Origin: Acanthamoeba sp. SK_2022b
Lineage: Eukaryota > Discosea > Longamoebia > Acanthamoebidae
Length of the DNA: 56,304 nucleotides
Direction of reading: 5' to 3'
NCBI GenBank assembly: GCA_027943245.1
Contig: JANDJZ010000388.1
Span: forward strand, 1-56,304
Made by a program: the position numbers and the translations under genes. The notes beneath the pieces were generated by a model, which saw only the letters and a list, made by a program, of their open reading frames with translations, ran no database searches and was not told where the DNA came from. How positions within the stretch are numbered: the stretch's first letter is position 1; every line of letters starts with the position of its first letter. Below, piece after piece: positions 39,593 to 49,629 of this stretch.

Positions 39593-41747
39593 ATGGCTGA
39601 TCCTTTCTTCATGTCTGACCCCGCCGCACGCAAGCGCAAGCGCACAAAGGTACAGCAGTCGCGGCCCATCTCACCAGATTTAATCATTCAATTGGTTTTG
39701 CCGATTTTGCTATTTCGATCCTGATCCTCGATTATGCAGGGAAGTGACGAAGAAAATGAAGAAGAAGGTCAGTATCCATCCCGCCCCCTCAAACCAGCTT
39801 CTTCCTGAAACAAGATTTTTTTCCAGCTTTTTTATGCTGATTTAATAGTTATAAACAAGGGATTGCCATTTGTGGCTGCACCCACGCCCGGCTCACTGAT
39901 TTTGTTTTGGCATTTTCCATTCTAATGGCCAGGAGGTGCTCTGGACCTGAGCGAGGAAGAGCAGAGCGGAGAGGAGGAGGAGGAGGAGCAAAACGAAGAG
40001 GACCGCTTCGCCCACGAGACGCCCGACGAGACGCGCCTGCGACTGGCGGAGCGCTACGTGCGCAAGCTGGAGGCGCTCTCCTCGTCGGCCAAGGGCGACG
40101 ATGACGACGAAGAGGACGAGGAGCTCCTCAACACACGCGTGAACAAGCGTCTCAAGCAGGACGTGCTCGAAGCCTCTGGGCGCCACCGCCGCCGTTTGGC
40201 CCACGAGGTACGAGCCTGTGTCCTGTCGTCATCGGTTCCAGCGCAGCGACGCATTCTCATGCGCCCACGGCTCCGTACGCACGCAGGTTGCGGCGCGAGA
40301 CGCGGCGGCGGCCAACGCCGGCATCCGAACCATCCGCGGCCACCAGCTGCCGCTCACCTGCGTGGCGCTGGCCGACGACGAGAAGACCGCCTACACCGGC
40401 TCCAAAGACGGCTCAATCATTCAATGTACCACAGTAGAGCCTGGCTTTTATTTAATTTTAATTATTTATATATTTATTTATTACAATTATTATTGGCCAA
40501 AGGACAATCGCTGACCGTTGTCGTGTTCTGCCCAGACGACGTGGAGACGGGCAAGCGTTTGTGGCGGGGAGGTCGGGCGCCGAGGAGGGAGGTCACCGAG
40601 AAGGGGAAGGGGAAGGGCCGGGGCAAGAAGGGGAAACAGCAGATGAAGAGCGATAAGTCCAAGGGGCACGTGGGGCACGTGCTGGCCATCGCAATCAGCT
40701 CCGATGGACGGATGCTGGCCACCGGCGGCGAAGACCGACTCATCCACCTGTGGGACACCCGCACCCACACCCAGGTCGACACCTTCTCCGGCCACCGACA
40801 GGCCGTCACCGTACGTCGCACGATCGTGACCGCATCGCACGCGCGCGCTCGTCTGTCGTTCTTCGCCAGAGAGTGCTGTCTGGTGGCTGACACGTGTATA
40901 CGCGGTCTGCACGTGTCGTGCTCTTTGCAGGGCCTCACGTTCCGACAGGGCGGTCAGGAACTGTACAGCGCGTCGGCCGACGCTACGGTCAAGGTGTGGA
41001 GCACGGCTCAGATGTCCTACGTCGAAACCCTCTTCGGGCACCAGGCGCCCGTCACGTCGATCGACTGCCTGACGCAGGAGAGGCCCCTCACCGCCGGCGG
41101 ATTCGATCGATCGATTCGACTCTTCAAGGTGACCTGCCCCCCCTCCCCGCTACTCGACGACAGCCTGCTGACGTCATTTATTTGTCGACTCGTGTGTCCC
41201 TGCCAGGTGGCCGAGGAAACACATCTCGTGTGGAAGGGCCACACGGCGCCCATCGACTGCGCGGCCTATTTGACGGACCAGCTCTACGCTACGGTGTCGC
41301 AGGACGGTTCGATCTCGCTGTGGGACCTGGGCCTCAAGAAGCCCCGCTCGACCGTGCCCAACGCCCACGGCGGCCGCTGGGTCACCGCCGTCGCCGCCTG
41401 CCGCCAGTCCGACCTCTTCGCCACGGGATCCAGGTGCGGCCTTCGCGCGCGCACACACAAGACCCACGCGCACGCACATGTGTGTACTGACCCTTCCCTC
41501 TACACGCAGTGACGGAGTGGTGCGCTTCTGGGGTGCGCCCCCGGGCGGAGTGGGCAAGCTGGAGCAGGTGGGCACGGCGGCCGTGGCCGGGTTCGTCAAC
41601 GGTCTGGCCGTCGCGCCTTCGGGCCGCTTCGCCCTGGCCGCGCTGGGCACCGAGCCCCGCATGGGACGCTGGGACCGCATTCCCGAGGCTCGCAACGTGC
41701 TCGCCGTCCTTCCTCTCGTCCCCTCTCCCCAGACGTCTCAGCCATAA
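39593..41747 (+). CDS. RRP9: U3 snoRNP protein RRP9/U3-55K (WD-repeat)
   Basis: About eight exons. The N terminus is basic then acidic (AARKRKRTK; GSDEENEEE; LDLSEEEQSGEEEEEEQNEE), followed by HETPDETRLRLAERYVRKLE, as in U3-55K. WD repeats follow: IRTIRGHQLPLTCVALADDE, KTAYTGSKDGSIIQ, KGHVGHVLAIAISSDGRMLA, TGGEDRLIHLWDTRTHTQVD, TFSGHRQAVTGLTFRQGGQE, LYSASADATVKVWSTAQMSY, GHQAPVTSIDCLTQERPLTA, GGFDRSIRLFKVAEETHLVW and QLYATVSQDGSISLWDLGLK. The order and the 'RPLTAGGxDRSxRLxK' block match RRP9. It binds the U3 snoRNA B/C box for 18S rRNA processing. The preferred end is LPLVPSPQTSQP with TAA at 41745-41747. Confidence 0.92.
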
Positions 41748-42260
41748 AGACATGTGCCCCTTTGCTCACCCCGCAGTCCCTCCCCTTCTACCGCCCAAAC
41801 ACTCCGAGCCGCCCGAGTAGCGGCACGCACAACATGGTTTCAGAGGATGAACTGCGCTCATACATAGATCCTCCTCCCCGACCCCACCGTTGCCTGATAA
41901 GAGCGTCCCAACAGAAGACGAGCCCTCACGTGTGAGTGAGCTTGGCGTGCGTGCGATTCCCAGTCTCCCAAAGAGGAAGAACGGCCAAAAGCAAAAAGAA
42001 GCTGTATTTCGCCGCCTGACCACCGGAAGGACGCTCCTTATCCGCTGAGCGTGGTGATCTAGGGGTGCGACATCCTCATCTGTTTGCGCGTTCGATCAGC
42101 TGCTCCAAGGACAGGAGGAGGGGATAGGGGGGAGATCATTGTTCGCCACTCGACAAGAGATTGAACTACATTTTTGTTAATTTGCTCGAGCAGACCTGGG
42201 GCAGGAGATTGAGCGGCCAGGAGCAACAACAGAGAGCACACAACAACAGAGAAACAGCAC
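41748..42260. other. Intergenic region between RRP9 and sestrin
   Basis: About 510 bp between tandem genes. No gene, RNA or repeat recognised. Confidence 0.4.
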
Positions 42261-43205
42261 ATGGAACCTCACCACGGCATGGCCGAGTTGTCTTCCTCAC
42301 CCAACTGGTCATCGCTGTCGTCATCACCAAAATGGGGATTCCTTTCATCTACGTCGGGCGTGCGATCGCCCTGGGGTGATGCTGGACTTGGCACGGGTGG
42401 CGACAACGACGGTGAGGGCGAATATGGAGATGAAACACGAGGGACGAGAGAGGGAAGCTTCGGGGGCGCACAGCGGTTAAAGGCGGAGGAATTTGAGCGA
42501 CGATGGGTGCCGCCAGCAGTAACATCGCTTCTCCAGGAGCTGAGTGGGCCAGCGGCAGCGTCACGATCAGATGCGCTTGAGCAGCTCCGCCAGCTCCTAC
42601 TTCGCACAACAAGGGAGCACGCACGCCAAGTGACCCTTCCTCACCTCGCCACCTTCACACTCCTCGCCGATGAAGCTCCATTTGGCGAGATCAGGAAAGA
42701 TTTCGCTCATTTTCTATCATTTCTAGACAAGGTTCGCTCCCATCCTTCCTCAATCCCCTTTCTCCTTCCATTTGCTATCTTTCCTCTCGCTCGCTGATGG
42801 CTTTTTGTGCTACGTGCGCCACTCTCCCACCTGCGCAGGAGCTGGGGCTGAAGCCGCAGACAACGCAGAACCGCATCTCCTACTTTGTGTCCAACGTGGA
42901 TATCACGCCCCTGGAGCCCGAAGATCAGCACACGCGACGCCTCTTCTGTAACATATTCATGCAAACGGGCAAGCGTACGACCACCCTCACCCTCACTCCT
43001 CCCCCGAGCTCCTCTCTCTCTCTCTCTCTCCTCCTCTTCGCGCACTCGCCAGCCCCCCCCCCCATGCCTACTCTCTCATCTTCATCATCCGTGTAGTGAC
43101 TCGCTTGGTGCGCATCCTGGGCTGGCACTCCACCGTACGCCTCCCCCCACCCACCCACCGCCCAGCGTGCGTTGGCGCGTGCATGGGCAGCTGATGTGAT
43201 TGTGC

Positions 43206-43263
<58 letters not shown>

Positions 43264-44640
43264 AGTACCTGGACAAGCACTTCCAAACGATGAGCCTGGT
43301 GATGCGAGCGAGCGGGCCGCTGCCGCTGCACATGCGCAACTACATCGCCATCGTGGCGGCGAGCCAGTTTCGGTGCCAGTACCTGGTGGCGCAGCAGGAG
43401 CAGGAGTTCCTCCAGAACGGCGGCGAGGCCACGTGGCTCAAGGGCATCGACCACGTGCCCAAGAAGATCCACAACCTGCTCGAGATCAACGCCATCCTCG
43501 CGCACGAGCCGTGGAAGATCACGCGCGACCACATCGCGGTCGTCGTCAAGGGCACCGACGCGTGGTCCATCGGCGAGCTCGTCCACGGCCTCGTGATCAT
43601 GGCCACCTTCCGCTCGCTCGCCGGCATCGTCTTTGGCTGCGGCGTGGCCCCCGAGGCCGACCTCGCCCTGCCCGAAGTCGAGCCGCACGGCCTCGCCCAC
43701 GACTTGTTTGCCGGCGACTACGCCAGGTCGCCCCGCTCCCGGCGCTCCACGGCCGGCGTCGCCGCCGTCAACCCGATGCACGAGACCGTCAAGATCCTGC
43801 AGGCCCTCAAGGAGGCCTCCCCGTCGCCCGAGCCCGAGCCTCCACTCCACGCCAAGCGCATCGTCTTTGAGAACGCCGGCAGCGAGGACCCCCTCGGGAG
43901 CGACGACGAAGACGACGACGACGACGACCATCAAGTGGGCGGCGGCGGAGGCGGAGGCGGCGCCGGCGGGAGCGGGAGCGGGATCGGCGCACGGGCGACG
44001 CGCGCCGTGAAGCTGAGCCGCTACGTGGGGCCCTACCGGCGCACGCACACCGACTTTGACGTTCACGCCAAGGACTACGGCGTGTTCAGGGTGCAGGACT
44101 ACAGCTGGAAGGAGCACGGCTACGCCCTGGTCTCGCGCTTCTACGAAGACGCCGCGCCGCTGCTCGACGACCAGTTTGACCACATCTACTACATGACCTA
44201 CCACACCATCTCCTCGCACACCGACGTCGACACCGCGCCCTTCCGCGAGTCCATCTGGTACTACGTGCACCGGATACAGGGCCTCCTCCACGAAGACTAC
44301 GACTACCGCAACGTACGCCCGCAGCTGCTTCCCTGCTCGATCGATGGGCGAAGAGCCCGCTTTGTTAATATTGATATTAACATTTATCTTTATATCCTGA
44401 ATATGTTTGGTTGTGGTTGGTTCGCGTGTGCAGGTGAACACGTACATGAACCGGGCGATCAAACAATTCGTGAAGAAGGTGGCGTGTTTCCCGGACCGCA
44501 TCATCCGGAACGACTTTGAGAACATCGGAGTGGACCTGCGCCCCGAGGAGAAGTGCCACGTCGCCCTCCTCGCTGCAGAAGCACGCAAGCAGGCCGAGCT
44601 CCTCTATGGCCTCCACGTTGTCATGCAGTACATGACCTAA
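42261..44640 (+). CDS. SESN: Sestrin
   Basis: About five exons. The Ser-rich N terminus (MEPHHGMAELSSSPNWSSLS) is followed by a helical domain with ITPLEPEDQHTRRLFCNIF. The alkylhydroperoxidase-like core reads PLPLHMRNYIAIVAASQFRC then QYLVAQQEQEFLQNGGEATW, LLEINAILAHEPWKITRDHI and LVIMATFRSLAGIVFGCGVA. The human SESN2 motif C-S-Y-L-V-G-S-H appears here as C-Q-Y-L-V-A-Q-Q: Cys and Tyr kept, His replaced by Gln. An acidic and Gly-rich insertion (DDEDDDDDDHQ) precedes the C-terminal domain DYGVFRVQDYSWKEHGYALV, TYHTISSHTDVDTAPFRESI, MNRAIKQFVKKVACFPDR and LLYGLHVVMQYMT (TAA 44638-44640). Sestrins link leucine and stress sensing to GATOR2/TORC1. Confidence 0.9.
43206..43260. repeat. (GT)n microsatellite in a sestrin intron
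   Basis: About 27 GT units, ending directly at the splice acceptor region before YLDKHFQTM. Confidence 0.95.
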
Positions 44641-45311
44641 TTGTGCTGGACCACCCAAACAACAAAATAGATGAAGAACTTGTTGTGTTATGAGATATGT
44701 AGGCCGGTGGTGTCACACAAGGCCCCTTTTTGCTTCTACCACGTTGGCGGATGAGACATGGTTGTGGAACAACATTTGCCACCCTAAGAAGTTACTCTTG
44801 GTCTTGCTAGAATGACCGCAGGTGCCCGAGTAGCTCTGTTGTCACGCCACATTTTGGGGGAACGGCTGCTGGCATGGCCATTTGTAGAAGTTGGCTGGCA
44901 TGCCCTAGTCTAGCTAAGCCATGCCTTCACTCTAGCATTTGACCTTATGCCTGTACCTGCATGCTTTATCTGTGTGTTGGTGTGGGCCCCACAGTGGGCT
45001 GATGACTGCATGTGCTACATTGAAGGATTGCATTGCCAGGACATTGTTACAGTTGCATGAAACGTCAGGTAACGTTTCAATGCATCACCTTTGATGACTG
45101 AGACATATGCCAAGTCAAAGAGCTGTCCTTGGGCTTGCAGAAAATATCTCTTGATGGTCGTATTATCACCTCTCACCCCTGCAATCGACCGCGCTTGCTC
45201 CTCACCCATTGCACCCACGAAAAAGGATCACTTTTGGATAACTCCGGCGGCAACCACAAGCGGGCGCGAGTGCGGGGAGGTCAAGGGCGGCGAGAGAGGA
45301 CGAGGGAAACC
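44641..45311. other. Intergenic region upstream of the U2 snRNA gene
   Basis: About 670 bp without a supported ORF. It should contain the sestrin 3' UTR and the U2 promoter. No TATA-like box is obvious in the GC-rich 60 bp before the RNA start. Confidence 0.45.
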
Positions 45312-45504
45312 ATCTTCTCGGCCTTTTGGCTAAGATCAAGTGTAGTATCTGTTCTTATCAGCTTAATCTCTGGTAGTGAAGCGTTCCTGCTTCACATCAA
45401 GATTAAACTTATTTCTTGTAGGGGACCAGGTGGCACCCATGCCCGCAGCTTGCTGTGGGCAGCCTCTGGTCGCCGATCGGCTTCGCACTGCACGCACCGC
45501 GAAG
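45312..45504 (+). ncRNA. U2 spliceosomal snRNA
   Basis: The 5' part, from ATCTTCTCGGCC through TTTTGGCTAAGATCAAGTG and TAGTATCTGTTCTTATCAG (to about 45361), matches the universally conserved U2 5' domain. It includes the branch-point pairing sequence GTAGTA. A stem IIb hairpin (GTGAAGC/GCTTCAC) follows at about 45377-45397, then an Sm-like site (ATTTCTTG, about 45411). Stem-loop III has the conserved AGCTTGCT loop between GCCCGC and GTGGGC (about 45440-45462). A last hairpin, CTTCGC/GCGAAG, ends about 45504. The 3' end is inferred from this hairpin. A T5 run follows directly. Length is about 193 nt, typical for U2. A single copy is seen here. Confidence 0.92.
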
Positions 45505-45851
45505 TTTTTCAAACGGTCGACCCTTCTCCTCTATCAACCAAAAACAATCATCAACTTTACCCACCACTTCATTCACTAATTAATTATTTATGACCCATAT
45601 AAAAATATCATAATTTTATTTTTTTTATTTCCCCCTTGTTTCTGTCATCTCCACCTTTTACACCAGCTTGCCCACCTCACTGTTTGCCAATTATATACCT
45701 TTTATTTATCTGTACGTTTATTGTTCCGAAACCGAAAAAAAATAAACAGCGTCATTTTTTCGAACGTGCAAATTGATACGCGTAGCCAGCAGGAATGTAT
45801 GTACAAGCTACGCGCAGAAGGGAAGGCTTCTAGGCGATGGATCTGCGCAAA
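45505..45851. other. AT-rich intergenic region after U2
   Basis: An AT-rich stretch (45570-45760) between U2 and the 3' end of the ABC ATPase gene. It starts with tttttc right after the last U2 hairpin. No gene recognised. Confidence 0.45.
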
Positions 45852-47270
45852 TCAAGGCAGGACAATGAGAGGAGAGCTGCTGCCGTTCGAATCGGGATGG
45901 TCGGCCAGGTAGGCCGGCGTCGGCAGTGGATTGACCTCTGCGTCGCTACCGCCCGTCGAGGCCCTCAGTTCTCCCGGTTGGGTGAACACGCCCGCTCCCT
46001 TGGCCGCCGTCCTCTTGTCCTGCCGCGCACGCGCCCACGTCAGCAAAACACCACACGCGCGAGCAAGAGCGAGAGGGGGGGGGGAGCGAGAGGGGTGAGC
46101 ACCTTGCCCGCGGGGCGGGGCCCCTCCGTGTGCTTGGCGGGCCGCTTAACTTTGGCGTTGCGCGCGACGCTCGAGTGGTGGGTGTTGTAGCTCTGCGGCT
46201 TACGCAGCTCCGTGTGCGTGAACGACACCGACGACTTGTTCTAGTGTTCCACGCACGCACACGCACACACACGTCGAAACGTTGAAACGAAGATCAGCAT
46301 CGCGCGCCGGTCTATCGCGCGCGCCACGCGGAGTACCTCGGTGGGGGCGGGGTTGGTGGCAAGCCCCATTTCCTCGTCCGGAGCGGGCGCTCCCTCAGAG
46401 TCAAAGGTGTCCCGGTTGATGCTCAGCTCCTGCACACGGGCGACGCACACAGGCGCGCGCGCGCGCGTGCACTACGCGTCAGGCCCAACACTTGGCCTCG
46501 TAGGGGGGGGGGGCTCTCGCAAGGACGCACGGCGAATTGGGCGTTGAGCTTGGCGTGGGCCTCGGCCCGCTTCTTGGCGGGGATGTGCTCCACGGTCTGA
46601 ATCTTGCCGTCGCGCATCCAGATCACTCGGTCGGCGAAGGGCTTGTGCGCCAGCTCGTGGGTCACCATCACCAGCGTCAGCTTGTCCTGTCGTGAGTGGA
46701 TGTAGTGCGTGTGGCCACGTCAGCAGGCAAATGAAATGATCGAGAAATACAGAAAGAAAAGGCGAGAGAAAAGCGGGCAGGCTTGAGCCAAGGCGTGCCT
46801 TGACGTGGAGGTCGGTGAGGAGCTTCATGGCGATGACCGTGTTGACGGTGTCCAGGTCGCCCGTGGGCTCGTCCAGCAGGAGGATGTCGGGCTCGTTGGC
46901 GATCGATCGCGCGATCGTGACGCGCTGCTGCTCGCCGCCGGAGAGCTGGGAGGGAAGGTGGTCGAGCCGCTTGCCCATCCCGACCCGCGTCAGCAGCTGG
47001 ATCGCTCTCTGCCTTCGCTCGGCGCGGTTGTACTTGCCTACGACACACAACACAGCACACACGCAACACACAACGCACACAAAACGCGCGCGAATTTGTG
47101 AGCAGTGGATGATTGACGTGTGCGCCGAGCGAGTGGAGGGTGGGTTACCGGCAAGGATCATGGGCAGCATGACGTTCTCCAACGCGGTGAGCGAGGAGAG
47201 CAAGTTGAACGTTTGGAACACGAAGCCCCTGCGCGCGCAGAACAGGTCTCAGCACTTGCGTGGCTGTGTG

Positions 47271-47328
<58 letters not shown>

Positions 47329-48050
47329 AAGAGAGAGTGACGCACAGCGGCGAATCTCTGAGAGCTCGGTGTCGGTGGTGGAACGGGAGATGCCTGGAGA
47401 GAGAAGCCAACGGTGGAGGCGCGCACGGTCAGGCGAGCGCACGCACATGCGGGCGGCGGCGAGGAGAGGTGGTACGCGTGTTGCATATGCGCATGTTGCC
47501 CTTGGTAGGCTTGTCGATGGTGCCCATGATGTTCAACAGCGACGTTTTGCCACCTACAGCACAATTACATTAAATCCAAATAAACAATTAAACAGAGAAC
47601 ACACACAAACGCAAAATAAATAAATGAATAAGGTTTAAATAAAATAAAATTTAAAATGTCCTTACCGCCGCTGGTGCCGTAGATGATGAGGAATTCGCCA
47701 CGACGCACGCTCATGGAGACACCACGCAGGGCTGGCACGCCCTCCACGCCCAACAAGTAGGTCTTGTGAATGTTGTTCATCGTGATCACCAGCGCGTCGT
47801 CCTCACGCTCGTACTCGTCGAGCTGCACGAGCGCGGTTACGTTGCTAGCACCGTAGTACTGGTCCTCGCTCCAGTCCTTGTGGGCCTCCTTCATCACTCG
47901 CATGTCATCTTGCTCTTCCTCCTGAGCGCCTTCGTCCTCTGCATCATGTTGATCTGCTGGGACTGAAGGCGAGGCATGGTCCTCGTCGTCGTTTATGGCC
48001 GCGTTGAAGAACCCTCGCTGCCTCTCCTTGGCAAACGTTTCTAACTCCAT
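45852..48050 (-). CDS. ABC transporter ATPase subunit, MacB/LolD-like (amoebal ABC H-type)
   Basis: About eight exons. The N terminus is acidic ([20 protein letters not shown]). The ATPase domain then reads [60 protein letters not shown] (Walker A, split by an intron after TSG), [20 protein letters not shown] (Q-loop), [20 protein letters not shown] (signature) and [20 protein letters not shown] (Walker B). The switch histidine is in [20 protein letters not shown]. The Q-loop and D-loop sequences are those of the bacterial LolD/MacB-type ATPases. The C-terminal 120 residues are Ser/Pro-rich and unrecognised. There are no membrane segments, so it needs a partner or acts in another way. Dictyostelium has similar soluble 'ABC H' proteins. 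Confidence 0.88.
47271..47327. repeat. (GT)n microsatellite in an ABC ATPase intron
   Basis: About 28 units; (AC)n on the sense strand of this leftward gene. Confidence 0.95.
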
Positions 48051-48392
48051 TTGTGCAGATCGCAAGGAAAGAGAGAAGGTTGGTGGTGATCAGATGTGTG
48101 GAGGAGGCGTGGATCAATCCGAAGTCCCTCGAAGCCTTCCTCTTTCTTGCTTGTGGTTGCGATAAGTGAGTGAAGATGACGCGTGAGAAGCTCAAGCCGC
48201 AGCGGCGACACCCACGAAAGAAATGGCCCTGTCGGAGTTTTTATTTCTGTTCTCCCCTTCTCTCTCGTTCATCTTCGCTACGGGCAGATTCTACGTGGGT
48301 GGGGGTGAGGGTCTTGAAGAACGATGTAGTGTTTAAGATTTTAGTTTTTTAATTGCCCCACGTTGCCCTCTAGTATTACCACAAGATGTTAT
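48051..48392. other. Intergenic region between ABC ATPase start and 14-3-3 end
   Basis: About 340 bp, tandem leftward genes. It should hold the ABC promoter and the 14-3-3 3' UTR. Nothing else recognised. Confidence 0.4.
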
Positions 48393-49246
48393 TTACGAGT
48401 CGGCCTCATCGCCGCCGGCCGCCTTCTCCTCCTCCTTGTCCTCACCATCACCATCACCCTGCATGTCGCTCGTCCAGAGAGTAAGGTTGTCCCTGAGGAG
48501 CTGCATGATGAGCGTGGAGTCCTTGTAAGAGTCCTCCGAGAGAGTGTCAAGCTCGGCGATGGCATCGTCGAAAGCCTGCTTGGCGAGCTGGCAAGCCTTG
48601 TCGGGCGAGTTGAGGATCTCGTAGTGGAAGACGGAGAAGTTGAGGGCAAGACCAAGACGGATGGGGTGAGTGGGAGGGAGCTCGGTGACGGCAATGTCCG
48701 AGGCGGACTTGTAAGCCTGGAGCGAGGCATCGGCGGCATCCTTGCGACCGTCGCCCTGGGCGTACTCAGCCATGTAGCGGTGGTAATCACCCTTCATCTT
48801 GTAGTAGAAGACCTTGGACTCGCCTGTAGACAGACGATTGACCAAAGTGTGAGTGACACACCCCGGGTTGACTTACTGTGATTGACGAGTTTGAATAACG
48901 TACCGTTGGAGGACGAGGGGATGAGGTGGTTGTCGAGGACGGAGAGGATGTCCTTGCAAATACCGGAGAGCTCGTTCTCGACCTTCCTGCGGTACTCCTT
49001 AATCATCTTGACGTGCTCCTCGTTACCCTTGGTCTCCTCCTTCTGCTCGATGGAGGAGATGATCCTCCACGAAGCACGGCGGGCACCGATGACGTTCTTG
49101 TAGGCCACGGAGAGAAGGTTCCTCTCCTCGACGGTGAGCTCCACGTCGGTGGTAGCCACCTTCTTCATGGCCTCGACCATCTCGTCGTACCTCTCGGCCT
49201 GCTCGGACAGCTTGGCCATGTAGACATTCTCTTCGCGCTCTCCCAT
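48393..49246 (-). CDS. 14-3-3 protein
   Basis: Two exons separated by one intron near 48823-48904. The sequence opens [20 protein letters not shown] and continues [40 protein letters not shown] and [20 protein letters not shown], the hallmark 14-3-3 N-terminal half. Then come [20 protein letters not shown] (Lys/Arg/Tyr phosphopeptide pocket), [40 protein letters not shown] and [20 protein letters not shown], then DNLTLWTSD. The length of about 258 residues is normal. The acidic tail ([19 protein letters not shown]) is variable in the family. It binds phosphoserine/threonine motifs as a dimer. Codon bias is strong (almost all third positions G/C), fitting high expression. Confidence 0.97.
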
Positions 49247-49629
49247 TGTGTGTAGATTTTTAGAGATCGGTGGCTCTGTGTTCGAGGTAGAGTGACTTGT
49301 GGTGCTTTGGCCGGCGCTCTTGTGCGGGAAAAATACCGGCCCAGCCCTCTTCCCACTGGCCGCCAACCAACCACGCGAGAGTTCTTCGTTGCCGACATTT
49401 CCCACTCCGTGTTGACGTGACTGGCCCATTGCGGCACACTCCGGTTACCACGTAGTTACGCTACGAAACTTCGATTGAGCAACAGGGAGATTTTACGTCG
49501 ACCTGAAAAACACAAGAAAGAATTTCCGCACTCGAAAAGAAAAGCTTGGCAAAGAAATTCGGTCGTGCAACGAGGAAATTTTAGAAAGAAATTATAATCG
49601 TGGGTCCTCGATTTGGCGCTGGGAGAGAG
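49247..49629. promoter_or_regulatory. Divergent promoter region, 14-3-3 / COG3
   Basis: About 380 bp between divergent start codons. No other feature recognised. Confidence 0.4.

Noticed and set aside
43068..44588. 506-codon minus-strand ORF opposite sestrin
   Set aside because: A shadow of a GC-rich coding exon with a CA-repeat His-Thr run; the plus-strand frame matches sestrin along its length.
45885..45910. GTTCGAATC resembling a tRNA B box
   Set aside because: No A box or cloverleaf around it, and it lies in the last exon of the ABC ATPase gene.
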